Positions 47,234 through 59,300 are shown, counted from the stretch's first letter. The stretch: 64,000 nucleotides of DNA from Fallopia convolvulus (GCA_964016875.1 OZ024724.1:34433786-34497785); one strand, 5' to 3'. Made by a program: numbers and translations. The notes: generated by a model not told the origin, from the letters alone.

Positions 47234-50200
47234 TAAGTCAATTTTTAAAGATAAAAGGAGAAAAAAGAAGTGAACTTTAAAGACATCTAGGCCTATGCAT
47301 AAAGAATAAGGATAGTATCAAGCCAATAAGCACATTCTGCACTGCAAAATCAAGACTGATTGAATAAAAGCATTAATTCAAACCTAGACCCCGAATGCCT
47401 TATTTAGGAGTGATATTTACATTAACATATCATCGAACACTTAGCGTGCAATGTTAGTACACAAGTCAATTTTTAAAGATAAAAGGAGAAAAAAGAAGTG
47501 AACTTTAAAGACATCTAGGTATAAGCATAAAGATTGAGGATAGTATCAAGCCAATCATCACATTCTGCACTACAAAATCAAGACTGATCGAATAAAACCA
47601 TTAATTCGAAACTAGAAACCGGAGGCCACACATAGGAGTGACATTTATATTGACCTTTCATCGAACACTTGGCGTGCAATGTTAGTACACAAGTCAATTC
47701 TTACAGATAAAAGGAGAAAAAATAAGTGAAGTTTAAAGACTTCTTGGCATAAGCGTAAAGAATTAGCATAGTATCAAGCCAATAAACAAATTCTGCACCG
47801 CAAAATCAAAACCGATCGAATCGAAGCATTAACTCGAACCTACAAACCGAATGCCACATTAGGAGTGACATTTACATGAACATTTCATCGAACACTTGGC
47901 GTGTAATGTTAGATCACAAGTCATTTTAAAGGCAAACGGAGAAAAAATAAGTGAACTTTATAGACATTAGGAATAAGCATAAAGAATGAGGATACTATCA
48001 AGCTAATAAGCACATTCTGCACTGCAAAATCAAGACTTATCGAACAAAAGCATTAATTCGAACCTAGAAACCGAATGCCACATGTAGGTGTGACATTTAC
48101 ATGGAAATTTTATCGAACCCTTGGCGTGCATTGTTAGATCACATGTCATTTTAAAGGCAAAAGGAGAAAAAACACATGAACTCTAAATATATCTAGGCAT
48201 AAGCATAAAGAATAAGGATAGTATCAAGCCAATAAGCACCTTCTGCACTAAATGATCAAGACCGATTGAATAAAAGAATAAATACGAACCTAGAAACCGA
48301 ATGCCACATTTAGGAGTGATATTTAGATGGACACATCATCAAACAAGTGGTGTGCAATGTTAAATCACATGTCAATTTTTAAAGGCAAAAGTAGAAAAAA
48401 CAAGTGAACTTTCAAGATATCTAGGCATAAGCAAAAAGAATGAGGATATTATCAAGCCAATAAGCACATTCTACACTACGAAATCAAGACGTATTGAATA
48501 AAAGCATAAATTCTAACTTAGAAACAGAATGCCACATTTAGGAGTGACATTTACATGGACATTTCATAGAACGCTTGGCGTGCAATGCATGTTAGATCAC
48601 AAGACAATATTTAAAGGCAAAAGTAGAAAAAACAAGTGAACTTTAAAGACATCTAGGTATAAGCATAAAGAATGAGGATAGTATCAAGCCAATAAGCACA
48701 TTCTACACTAAAAAATCAAGATTGATCGAATAAAAACATAAATTCGAACCTAGAAACCGAATGCCACATTTAGGAGTGACATTTACATGGACATTTCATA
48801 GAGCACTTAGAGTGCAATGTTAGATCAGAAGTCAATATTTAAAGGCAAAAGGAGAAGACCAAGTGAACTTTTAAAGAATGAGGATAGTATCAAGCCAATA
48901 AGCACATTCTGCACTACAACATCAAGACCGATTGAATAAACGCATAAATACGAACCTAGAAACCGAGTGCCATATTTAGGAGTGACATTTAGATGGGCAT
49001 TCCATCGAACACTTGGCGTGCAATGTTAGATCACAAGTCATTTTAACAGCAAAAGGAGAAAAACAAGTACAATTTAAAGACATCTAGGCATAAGCATAAA
49101 GAATGAGGAGATTATCCAGCCTATAAGCACGTTCCGCACTAAAAAATCAAGACCGATCGGATAAAAAGATAAATTCCAACCTAGAAGCTAAATGCCATAT
49201 TTAGGAGTGGCATTTACATGGACATTTCATCGAACGCTTGGCGTGCAGTATTAGATCACATGTTTATTTTAAAGGAAAAAGGAGAAAAACAAGTGAACTT
49301 TAAAGACATCTAGGCATAAGGATAAAGAATGAGGAAAGTATCAAGCTAATAACCGCATTTTGCAATACAAAATGAAGATCGATCGAATAAAAGCATAAAT
49401 TCAAACCTAGAAAATGTATGCCACATTTTAGGAGTGACATTTACATGGACATTTCATCGAACACTTAACGTATAATGTAAGATCCCAAGTCATTTTAAAG
49501 GCAAAAGGAGAAAAAACAAGTCATCTTTAAAGACATCTATGCATAAGCATAAAGAATAAGGATAGTATCAAGCCAATAAGCACATTCTGCACTGCAAAAT
49601 CAAGACTAATCGAATAAATGCATTAATTCGAACATAGAAACCGAATGCCACATTTAGGAGTGATATTTACATTGACATATCATCGAACAATTGTGCAATT
49701 TTAGTACATAAGTCAATTTTTAAAGATAAAAGGAGAAAAAAGAAGTGAACTTTAAAGACATCTAGGTATAAGCATAAAGATTGAGGATAGTATCAAGCCA
49801 ATCAGCACATTCTCCACTACAAAATCTGTCAGATCGAATAAAACCATTAATTCGAAACTAGAAACCGAATGCCACATATAGGAGTGAAATTTACATTGAC
49901 CTTTCATCGAACACTTGGCGTGTAATGTTAGTACACAAGTCAATTTTTAAAGATAAAAGGAGAAAAAACAAGTGAAGTTTAAAGACATCTTGGCATAAGC
50001 ATAAAGAATTAGCATAGTATCAATCCAATAAGCAAATTCTGCACTGCAAAATCAAAACCGATCGAATAAAAGCATTAACTCAAACTTAGAAACCGAATGC
50101 CACATTAGGAATGACATTTACATGGACATTTCATCGAACACTTGGCGTGTAATGTTACATCACAAGTCATTTTAAAGGCATAAGGAGAAAAAACAAGTGA

Positions 50201-51262
50201 ACATTTAAGACATCTACGCATAAGCATAAAGAATGAAAGCATTAATTTGAACCTAGAAACCGAACACTTGGCGTGCAATGTTAGATCACAAGTCAAATTT
50301 TAAAGATAAAAGGAGAAAAAACAAGTGAACTTTAAGGACATCTAGGCATAAGCATAAAAAATGAGGATAGTATCAAGCCAATAAGCACATTCTGAATTGC
50401 AAAATCATCACTGATCGAATGAAAGCATTAATTCAAACCTAGAAACCGAATGCCAAATTTAGGAGTGACATTTACATTGACCTTTCATTGAAAACATGGC
50501 TTGGAATGTTAGATCACAAGTCATTTTAAAGGCTAAAGGAGAAAAAAAAAGTGAACATTAAAGACAGCTAGGCATAAGCATAAAGAATGAGGATAGTATG
50601 AAGCCAATAAGAAAATTCTGCAGTGCAAAATCAAGACCAATCGTATAAAAGCATTAACTCGAACGTAGAAACCGAATGCCACATTTAGTACTGACATTTA
50701 CAGGAACATTTCATCGAACACTTGCCGTGTAATGTTAGATCACAAGTCATTTTGAAGGCAAAAGGAGAAAAAATAAGTGAACTTTAAAGACATCTAGGCA
50801 TAAGCATAAAGAATGATGATACTATCAAGCCAATAAGCACATTCTAAACTGAAAAATCAAGATTGATCGAATAATAGCATTAATTCGAACTAGAAACCGA
50901 ATGCCACATTTAGGAGTGACATTTACATTGACCTTTCATTGAACACCTGGCATGCAATGTTAGATCACAAGTCATTTTAAAGGCTAAAGGAGAAAAAACA
51001 AGTGAACTTTAAAGACATCTAGGCATATGCATAAAGAATGAGGATAGTATCAAGCTAATAAGCAAATTCTGCACTGCAAAATCCAGACCGATAGAACAAA
51101 AGCATTAAGTCGAACCTAGAAACCGAATGCCACATTTAGGAGTGACATTTACATGAACATTTCATCGAACACTTGGCGTGTAATGTTAGATCACAAGTCA
51201 TTTTAAAGGCAAAAGGAGAAAAAATAATTGAACACTAGGCATAAGCATAAAGAATGAGGATA
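47234..51262 (+). repeat. 226-bp satellite array, block D (forward)
   Basis: About 18 monomers, more diverged than the neighbouring blocks, with variants lacking the first bases and a shortened unit near 50230-50270. It ends within gaggata, where the composite element begins. Confidence 0.93.
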
Positions 51263-51440
51263 CTAACTCGATCTAGGTCGTTGTGCCAAGTCAAAGATAA
51301 ATTACCCAAAGTTACAAACCAAGTATAGCATGCAAGTAAGGTTTCGAACTCAAGGGAATCAGGATTTCTAAACGATCAACATAAAACGGGGATTTTAGAT
51401 TTAAGCAAGCAAACAGAATTAAGTTTCAAATCAATTAAAA
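51263..51440 (-). repeat. Partial Athila-type LTR end (reverse)
   Basis: Its reverse complement reads ttgagttcgaaacc, ctatacttggtttgtaactt, tgggtaatttatctttgact and tggcacaacgacc. It parallels the end of the element 2 LTR (ctcttgggttcgatccc, tagtttgtagtctagggtaa, tgatcttggcacgatg). It is diverged and cut at about 51440, where the antisense gene starts. Confidence 0.75.
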
Positions 51441-52132
51441 AGGAAAGCAGACGGCTGTGAACCTGGCGCATCTATCACAGGCTGAGGGGCCGTAACGACC
51501 TTCGGGTCTCCTTGAACGAGGTAGAACTCACATTCTCCCTTGCGCTCCTCCCCGGTTTCCTCCACCATAGTCTCTTCATAATTAGGGATGAGGAAGGTCA
51601 TGAGGGGATCAATATGCCCGTACTTTGCCACCGCCTGCCTGACCCCCATACGGACGGCTTGGTGGAACATCTTCCTCACACTTTCCACTAACTCCGTTTA
51701 ATACCCCTCCGAAGCCACGTACATGGGTCCCGTGGCCTCCGCCTCCTCTTTGAGCTCAACAACACGCCGTTCGAGGCGGGTAATCTCCTCCTTAGCCTTC
51801 GAAAGCTCCGCCTCTTTCCCCTTGAAGAAGTTGTGCTCGGCGGAGAGCTTACCCCGAAGCTCCTCATTCTCGCCCTGTAAAACCTTGGCCACTCCTCTCG
51901 CCTTGCTCTCCCGCTCCTTTGCTCGGTTCTCTCCCTCCTTCGCCCTCGCCGCCACCTTAGCCACGTCCCTTGCCGCAACCTCAGCGGCTTCAACCCGCTT
52001 CTTGTCCGCATCAAGCTCCTTTGCTTGCTTCGCGCACTCCTCTGTGCGGACTTTAAGCGCCGCCTCCATCTTTTCCATCCTAGCATGAGCGAGGCTGATG
52101 CGGCTACGGTTGTAATTATCAAAGAAGGTATG

Positions 52133-52226
52133 CTGCAAGTTCAGAAAAATGTTTGGGAAAAGAAAGAAATAAGAAAGAAGGCACGAAACCCTAAATAGAA
52201 GCGGAGTTTATAAAAGCATAACTTAC
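52133..52226 (-). other. Intron of the antisense gene (94 nt)
   Basis: Donor aatg|gtaagttatg at 52226 and acceptor gaacttgcag|catacc at 52133, with a pyrimidine-rich stretch before the acceptor. The flanking frames (…RYSTM and HTFFDNYN…) join without phase change. The intron itself would continue the frame only to a stop. Confidence 0.75.
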
Positions 52227-52797
52227 CATTGTCGAGTATCGAGTAGCCTCGTCGTCAAGAGCCGCCTCGGTGAGGTTGTTGGCCCACGCGACCTCCTCCT
52301 TCCACTCCTCCTGACCCCACTTCACCGGGGAACCCCTAACCGGCCCGGGGCAATGAAACATGGCGGGAGAAGGACCAGCGGCGTCGAGAGCTCGTCCCTC
52401 AAAGTTAAAGGAGGGAATGATCTCCTTCCCCGACGAACCTCGCTGGTCCTTCCCCGACGAACCTCGCTGGTCGTCCGCTCGGTGTTTCTTCCCCTTCTCC
52501 CCATGAGGGGACTCCGTGCCTTTCCTCTTATGCCCGACTCTATCGCCAGACCCTCGAGAGGCTTGGGAAGACGTCTTCACGACGTCCCCCTTAGGTAGAA
52601 CCCCCCCAGCGTTCTTCTCCCCGGACGTCTTCAGCGGAGGGGGGATAGATTTCGACTGCGAGGGGGGGGGGGGTCTCGCCGGCGGGGTCGGATCCTTGAT
52701 AACTATCCCCTTTTGACCTCGGGGGACCGGAGCCGAGAACTGGAAGTCACAGGTTTCTTTCCCTCTAACTTCGAGGTAAGAGCACCAAAAAGATCCA

Positions 52798-52984
52798 CTG
52801 CCAAAGAGAAACATGGAAGTAAGTTAGATAAAAGGCAAAAAAAAAAGTCAAGCTCACAAAATTCTTAAACTCGCGGCCTGAAAACGGAACGTTAAACTAG
52901 TCGGGCTAGCGAGATGTTCAAACCTTGCTATCTAAAAGGGCAAACAGAAAAAACAAAGAGAGAAAAATTAAGTACCCTCTTTAC
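52798..52984 (-). other. Probable intron of the antisense gene (about 187 nt)
   Basis: The acceptor ctctttggcag ends at 52798, after a pyrimidine-rich run. Possible donors are gagg|gtaaag at 52984 and gagg|gtactt at 52975. Both donors leave one base, while the main exon 3 frame needs two, so a one-base indel may lie at the start of exon 3. Confidence 0.55.
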
Positions 52985-54049
52985 CCTCGCGGGGCGGAAG
53001 GGCGAGGCTCAGGCCGGCCCACTCAAGCCGATCCTGTGCTAGATACTTCTGGTACGGGGCCTGACGCACCGGGGCATATCGGGCTTTGAGTGCTTTAAGC
53101 TCGTAAACCGTATGCGGACCCATGGACCAGACAAAGTTGCCCGGTGCCATGGGAAAATTGAGATACCTCCCGGTGAGGTCTCGAACCAGAAACCAATTCT
53201 TCTTCCACGGCCCGAAATTCGAAGGGGCCGTGGTGAGTTTGATATTCGGCAGGCTAAGGTTTATGAGGCAGGACTTTTGCTCCCTCCTCGCTAGGAACAG
53301 AGTCGACATGTTGTCAGTGTTCGGCCCATCCCCGAGTTTGCGACTGCGAACCGTGTAGGCGCACAATAGCCTCCAAGCGTTGGGAAACAGCTGTGCAGGG
53401 CAGATTCGCATGGCCCACAAAAAGTCAACGATGTGTTGGCCCAAGGGTAACCTGAAGCCCGCTTGGAGGCTGAACAGGTGAACAACCACGCACCTCTCGT
53501 AAGACGCCAAGGAGCTACCCTCCTCTTCGAGAAGTGCTAGCTCGACTCCCTCGGGCCAAGCGAAGTTCTTGGCAATATCAGCGAGTTCCTTAAGCTTTAG
53601 CTCAGTAGGCATTCCATCGGATAGAAAAGCCTCGCACGAATGCAAGGACATGAGGATACGTTCCTCGAGGACGGGTGGGACGCAGGACACGACGCCAATA
53701 ATGTACGCCGCATCAAAGGTCGCGGGCTAATAGGAGTCAGACGACGTCGCCACAACCTCGGCAACAACCTCATCGTGGGTGGAAGACGAGGCCATTTCAA
53801 CACCCGACGATGCACGAAGTCGGGAAAAGCGCGAATTAATGGAAACCTCGGAGTCACTAGAAGAAGGGTCGCTAAAAATCAACGAAGAGGACCTCGAATT
53901 CTGTGAGTCGCTAGGCTCTACGCTTCCCATAGACTCGGAAACCTCCTCGTAAAAACCCTCTTGAATTTTGAACACGAAACCTGGTGGCGGGCCCACAAAA
54001 GCTCTCCTAGGCATGAAACAACGACGTCCAGGCCGGGGGAGGCTAGCAC

Positions 54050-54914
54050 CTGGAAAAGAAAGAAGTGTTGATACATTGGGCAAAACAACCAAGGAAAAAC
54101 AACACGAGGTCGTAATAACAACAAAGGGAAGAAGAATGCGAGGTCATAACCACGAAGGGAAAAACAACACGAGGTCGTAACAACAACAAAGGGAAGAGGA
54201 ACGCGAGGTCATAACAACAACCAGAAGAAAGATGATTCGAGGTCATTTGGGAAGAAGAGCCATGTGGCACCCTAGAGGCCACTCTGACAGGATAGGTCGG
54301 CGGAGGAGAATTTGAAGCGTCAAAAAGGAGGAAAGAGAAAGAAGGAAGCCAACCAGCTGTGGAGGCCTGCAGTGGAAGCCCAAACGTCCCGTCAGTCGGA
54401 CATCATGACGTTTGGGCTCCGAGGGTCTGAAGATTCAAAATGATGAAAAAAGCAAACACTAAACCATCAACCGGCAGACGAAGGAAACGAAGGCATGGCT
54501 ATCGCCGCCATTGCCCCACCGTCCCACCACCACGGCACTGGCGAAAAAGCACCAAGAAACCACCGTTGCTCACCAAAACCCAAACCAAAAAAAATAATAA
54601 AGGGGAAACAGCAAAAAAGGGGGCGAAGAGAAGAACGACAGCCACCCTCACGAACACAGTCTCGGCGCTCCATCACTGGCACGAAACGCCGAGAAACAAC
54701 CATCGCCCACCAAGGCGCAGAATAAAACAAGAAAAAGCAAAGAAAAGTGGCGAGGGCAACACATAGGAGCATACGCAACCCCGCCGCCGCTATTTCGCCA
54801 CCGTGACACAGGCACGAAACGCCTGGAAAACATACATCTCTCGTTGAGAGCAAAAGACGGCGAAAGAAAAAACGAAGAACACCAAAAACGAGAAGTAGAG
54901 AGTCGAGTACTTAC
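54050..54914 (-). other. Probable 5' intron of the antisense gene (865 nt)
   Basis: Donor ctaagcaa|gtaagtactc at 54914 and acceptor ctttcttttccag at 54050. It separates a non-coding first exon from the coding part. Within it, a 65-bp unit is repeated twice (54096-54225). Confidence 0.55.
54096..54225 (+). repeat. Two-copy 65-bp tandem repeat
   Basis: aacacgaggtcgtaa recurs at 54101 and 54166, each followed by an acaaagggaag and gcgaggtcataac block. It adds several CGAGGT words to the element. Confidence 0.75.
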
Positions 54915-55076
54915 TTGCTTAGAATCGGCGTGGAAGGAGCAGTGGCGCAACTGGAAGGTAGCGGAGGTTCGTCGAAAACCGCTCGAAAACTGCTCACAGG
55001 AAGCCGAAAAGGCGAAGAGAGAGAGAGCCAAAGTGGTGGAGAAGAAGATGAAGGGGGAAGCGTATGGGATACGCCC

Positions 55077-55083
55077 TTATAAA
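55077..55083 (-). promoter_or_regulatory. Candidate TATA box for the antisense gene
   Basis: On the minus strand this reads attctttataaggg, about 165 bases upstream of the first donor site. A C/T-rich leader (tcatcttcttctccaccac) lies downstream. It lies inside the LTR and points opposite to the LTR's own promoter. Confidence 0.5.
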
Positions 55084-55226
55084 GAATAGGCTTGGGCCTC
55101 CCCACGCTCCTGAAAGGCTCATTGGGCCTATCCCACCTGGACGGCCCATTAAGCAAGATATGAAGAGCGGGCCCATGAAGCTTCGCCCATGCAAATCAAA
55201 GAAAAATCCAAGTACAGAGCCTCGCA

Positions 55227-55400
55227 AGGAGAAAACCTTGCAAAACGCTCTCCCAACCTCTAAAACCTCGCACCTCGCAAAACGCTCTCCCAACCTCTAG
55301 AACCTCGCACCTCGCAAAACGCTCCCCAAACCTCAAAAACCTCGCACCTCGTAAAGCGCTCTCCCAACCCCTAGAACCTCATACCCCGCGACCTCAAGGA
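55227..55400 (+). repeat. 37-bp minisatellite in the Tat LTR
   Basis: About 4.5 copies; aacctcgcacctcg starts at 55264, 55301 and 55338, spaced 37 bp, with a degenerate copy at 55375 and a partial one before 55264. Each full unit contributes two ACCTCG words. Confidence 0.88.
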
Positions 55401-55778
55401 ACTTATGCCCTGCGGCTCTCGGGTCAAAATCCCCAGGCCATGGGGTTGTGATGATGTCCAAAATAGAAAAATAAGAAGTGGGCCCGGAGAACAAGGTACA
55501 AACAGACTCGGCGGGCCTTCCAAGGATGATTCGCCGTCACACACCCATATCCCTCATTTATTTAAACAAAGTTCCTACCCTCACGAGGTCCTCCGAAACC
55601 TCGGAGCGAGGCTTCAACCTCGTAACCGACTCTACTGACACACCCGTCCACCAGAACCACTCAGCTAACGCCGCTCCCCAAAGCCAATCACCAGCCGCCT
55701 CACCTCTAAACCAAGCAGAGGCCCTGATCTCGGGCATCCCACATCGGACTATGATCAAAACTTGACTCCCCAATCCTC

Positions 55779-55786
55779 TATAAATA
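55779..55786 (+). promoter_or_regulatory. TATA box of the Tat LTR
   Basis: tataaata in tcctctataaatagtggggt is a near-perfect plant TATA box. It lies about 460 bases before the LTR end, as expected for the U3/R border. Confidence 0.75.
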
Positions 55787-56154
55787 GTGGGGTACCTCAC
55801 ATGGAAAAAGGTCGAAAAACATCTTGAACTCAAGAACTATCTTGCTCGTTGAAGATCGACGTGATTGAAACATCGTCAAAAGACTTCGCTATAGACAAGT
55901 GAAGTCCACAAAAAACCTTCAAGTCATACAAAAACCTCGCTACACAATCTCACAAGACTCTCTATACCACGCTCTCAAGTCCACCTCGCCTCAAGATCAA
56001 TCAAGTGATACTTAGGTGGTAGAATTGTTTAGCAAATAGGAGACCTCGAACATTGTTAGATCGAGATCTCAAATACTCGTAGGAGGTCTAGGGTGTAATC
56101 CTCAATTGCTTATTAGCCTCATTGGCTTGTAACCTCGCTGTAAAGAAAATCATA

Positions 56155-56160
56155 AATAAA
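56155..56160 (+). promoter_or_regulatory. Polyadenylation-type signal in the Tat LTR
   Basis: aataaa in atcataaataaagaagc, downstream of the TATA box and about 80 bases before the LTR end. Confidence 0.55.
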
Positions 56161-56238
56161 GAAGCAAGTGTTTGCACTTTCGAATACAATAATCCCGCTT
56201 CTAGTCTTTTAGCGAGTCGTTATTTCGGGTTTCATCAC

Positions 56239-56256
56239 TGGCGCCGTCTGTGGGAA
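56239..56256 (+). other. Primer-binding site of the Tat-type LTR
   Basis: tggcgccgtctgtgggaa, one base after the LTR end. This sequence is the usual primer site of Tat/Ogre-type elements, likely for a tRNA-Arg, though the exact tRNA was not verified. Confidence 0.75.
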
Positions 56257-56338
56257 CTTCTTCATCCTAAGTAGTCTCCCGATTAGTGAAAACCTTGGCT
56301 TTTGATCCCCTCAAAATGTCTTGCCCAAACAACTTCTT

Positions 56339-56372
56339 GTCTTTTAGCGAGTCGTTATTTCGGGTTACATCA
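56339..56372 (+). repeat. Second copy of the LTR end
   Basis: gtcttttagcgagtcgttat followed by ttcgggttacatca repeats 56204-56237 with one mismatch. It follows about 80 bp of leader and touches satellite at 56373. It is the end of another LTR left after deletion of the interior. Confidence 0.85.
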
Positions 56373-59300
56373 GATAGTATCAAGCCAACAAGCACATTTG
56401 GCACTACAAAACCAAGACCCATCGAATAAAAGCATAAATTCAAACCTAGAAACCGAATGCCACATTTAGAAGTGACATTTACATGGACATTTCATCGAAA
56501 ACTTGGCGTGCAATGTTAGATCACATGTCATTTTAAAGGCAAAAGGAGAAAAAATAAATGAACTTTAAAGACATCTAGGCATAAGCATAAAGAATGAGGA
56601 TAGTATCAAGCCACAAAGCACATTCTGCACTTTAAAATCAAGAACGATCGAATAAAAGCATAAATTCGAACTTAGGAACCGAATGCCACATTTAGGACTA
56701 ACATTATTATCGACATATCATCGAACACTTGGCGTGCAATGTTAGATCACAAGTCATTTTAAAGGCAAAAGGAGAAAAAACAAGTGAACTTCAACGATAT
56801 CTAGGCATAAGCATAAAGAATGAGGATAGTATCAAGCCAACAAGCACATTCTGCACTACAAAATCAAGACCGATCGAATAAAAGCATAAATTCGAACCTA
56901 GAAACCGAATACCACATTTAGGAGTGACATTTAGATCGACATATCATCGAACTCTTGGGGTGCACTATTAGATCACGTCATTTTAAAAGCAAAAGGAGAA
57001 AAAACAAGTGAACTTTAACGATATCTAGGCATAAGCATAAAGAATGAGGATAGTATCAAGCCAATAAGCACATTTTGCACTACAAAACCAAGATTTATCG
57101 AATAAAAGCATAAATTTGAAGCTAGAAATCGAAGGCCGCATTTAGGAGTGACATATACATTAACCTTTCATTGAACACTTGGCGTGCAATGGTAGATCAC
57201 AAGTCAATTTAAAGGCTAAAGGAGAAAAAACTAGTGAACTTTAAAGACGTCTAGTTATAAGCATAAAAAATGAGGATAGTATCAAGCCAATAAGCACGTT
57301 CTACACTGCAAAATCAAGACCGATCGAACAAAAGAATTAATTCGAACCTAGAAACTGAATGCCACATTTAGGAGTGACATTTACATGGACATTTTATTGA
57401 ACATTTGGCTTGCAATGTTAGATAACAAGTCATTTTAAAGGCAAAAGGAGAAAAAATAAGTGCACTCTAACGATATCTAGTCATAAGCATAAGGAATTAG
57501 GATAGTATCAAGCCAATAAGCACATTCTGCACTACAAAATTAAGACCGATCGAATAAAAGCATATATTCGAACCTAGAAACCGAATGCCACATTTAGGAG
57601 TGACATTTACATGGACATTTCATTGAACACTTGGTGTGCAATGTTAGATCTCAATACATTTTAAAGGAAAAAGGAGAAAAAATAGGTGAATGCTAAAGAT
57701 ATCTACGCATAAGCATACGAAATGAGGATACTATCAAGCCAATAAGCACATTCTACATTAAAAAATCAAGACCGATCGAATAAAAGCATTAATTCGAACC
57801 TAGAAACAGAATACCACATTTAGGAGTGACTTTTACATGGACATTTCATCGAACACTTGGCGTGCAATGTTAGATCACAAGTCATTTTAAAGGCAAAAGG
57901 AGAAAAAACAAGTGAACTTTAAAGACAGGTAGGCATAAGCATAAAGAATGAGGATAGTATCAAACCACAAAGCACAATCTACACTATAAAATCAAGACCG
58001 ATCGAATAAAAGCATAAATTTGAACCTAGAAACTGAATGCCACATTTAGGACTGACATTTACATCGACATATCATCAAACACTTGGCGTGCAATGTTAGA
58101 TTCCAAATCATTTTAAAGGAAAAAGGAGAAAAACAAGTGAACTTTAACGATATCGAGTCATAAACATAAAGAATGTGGATAGTATCAAGCAAATAAGCAA
58201 ATTCTTAACTACAAAATCAAGATCGATCGAATAAAAGCGTAAATTCGAACCTAGAAATCGAATGCCACATTTAGGAGTGACGTTTACATAGACATTTCAT
58301 CGAACACTTGGCGTGCAATGTTAGATAACAAGTCATTTTAAAAGCAAAAGGAGAAAAACCAATTGAACTTTAAGGACAGCTAGGTATAAGCATAAAGATG
58401 GAGGATAGTATCAAGCCACAAAGCACATTCTACACTAGAAAATCAAGACCAGTCGAATAAAAGCATAAATTCGATCCTAGAAACTGAATGCCACATTTAG
58501 TAGTGACATTTACATCGATATTTCATTGAACACTTGCCGTGCAATGTTAGATCACAAGTCATTTTAAAGGAAAAAGGAGAAAAAACAAGTGAACTTTAAA
58601 GATATCTAGGGATAGGCATAAAGAACGAGGATAGTATCAATCCAATAGGCACATTCTACACTACAGAATCAAGACCGATCGAATAAAAGTATTAATTCGA
58701 ACCTAGATATCGAATGCCACATTTAGGAGTGACATTTACATGAACATTTCATCGAACACTTGGTGTGCAATGTTAGATCACATGTAATTTTAAAGGCAAA
58801 ACGATAAAAAACAAGCCAACTTTATAGACATCTAGGCATGAGCATAAAGAATGAGCATAGTATCAAGCCACAAAGCACAATCTGCACTATAAAATCAAGA
58901 CCGATTGAATAAAAGCATAACTTGAACCTAGAAACCGAATGCCACATTTAGGACTGACATTTACATCGACATATCATCGAACACTTGGCGTGCAATGTTA
59001 GATCACAAGTCATTTTAAAGAAAAAAGGAGAAAAACCAATTGAACATTAAAGACAGCTAGACATAAGCATAAAGAATGAGGATAGTAGGAAGCCACAAAG
59101 CACATTATGCACTACATAATCAAGACGATCGAATAAAAGCATAATTTCGAACATAGAAACCGAATGCCACATTTAGGAGTGACATTTACATCGACATATC
59201 ATCGAACACTTGGCGTGCAATGTTAGATCACAAGTCATTATAAAGGTAAAAGGAGAAAAAAAAGCGAGCTTTATAGAGATCTAGGAATAAGCATAAAGAA

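Larger units (their letters stand above)
51441..54049 (-). pseudogene. Spliced antisense gene of a Tat-type element (Transposase_28-like), two stops
   Basis: The minus-strand coding part may start at the ATG 54014 (MPRRAFVGPPPGFVF). It runs through a Ser-rich stretch, a TAG at 53727-53729, and a domain with AGFRLPLGQHIVDFLWAM, CPAQLFPNAWRLLCAY and FGPWKKNWFLVRD. This matches the plant 'putative gypsy type transposon' family (Transposase_28). Exon 3 (52797-52227) is Lys/Arg/Pro-rich (GHKRKGTESPHGEKGKKHRA). Exon 4 (from 52132) is a long coiled coil (ARMEKMEAALKVRTEECAKQ ... AELSKAKEEITRLERRVVEL) with a TAA at 51698-51700, then a tail (MFHQAVRMGVRQAVAKYGHI) to about 51441. Intron 52226-52133 has GTAAGT and TTGCAG and joins phase 0 to phase 0. 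The exon 2-3 join does not close cleanly, so a small indel or other site is likely. Its function in the element is unknown. Confidence 0.75.
54441..56237 (+). repeat. LTR of a Tat-type element
   Basis: The right end is clear: ...gggtttcatca directly before the primer-binding site. The left end is set at tgatgaaa (54441), the inverted complement of the right end; no good polypurine tract precedes it, so this border is uncertain. It holds a TATA box at 55779, a polyadenylation-type AATAAA at 56155, a 37-bp minisatellite and the antisense promoter. Confidence 0.65.
51263..56372 (+). mobile_element. Composite Tat-type Ty3/gypsy remnant with Athila LTR end
   Basis: From left to right it holds an Athila-type LTR end in reverse (51263-51440), a spliced antisense gene (51441-54049 plus an upstream exon), a Tat-type LTR (54441-56237), a primer-binding site (56239), about 80 bp of leader and a second copy of the last 34 bp of the LTR (56339-56372). 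No gag or pol is present. Satellite stops at gata (51259-51262) and resumes at gata (56373-56376), so the block occupies one satellite site with a possible short target duplication. An antisense extra ORF before the 3' LTR is a known feature of some Tat elements. Confidence 0.75.

Noticed and set aside
54440..55833. Many plus- and minus-strand frames of 80-130 codons in the Tat LTR
   Set aside because: The LTR is relatively G/C-rich and has few stops; the frames have no domain signs and conflict with the LTR and intron structure.
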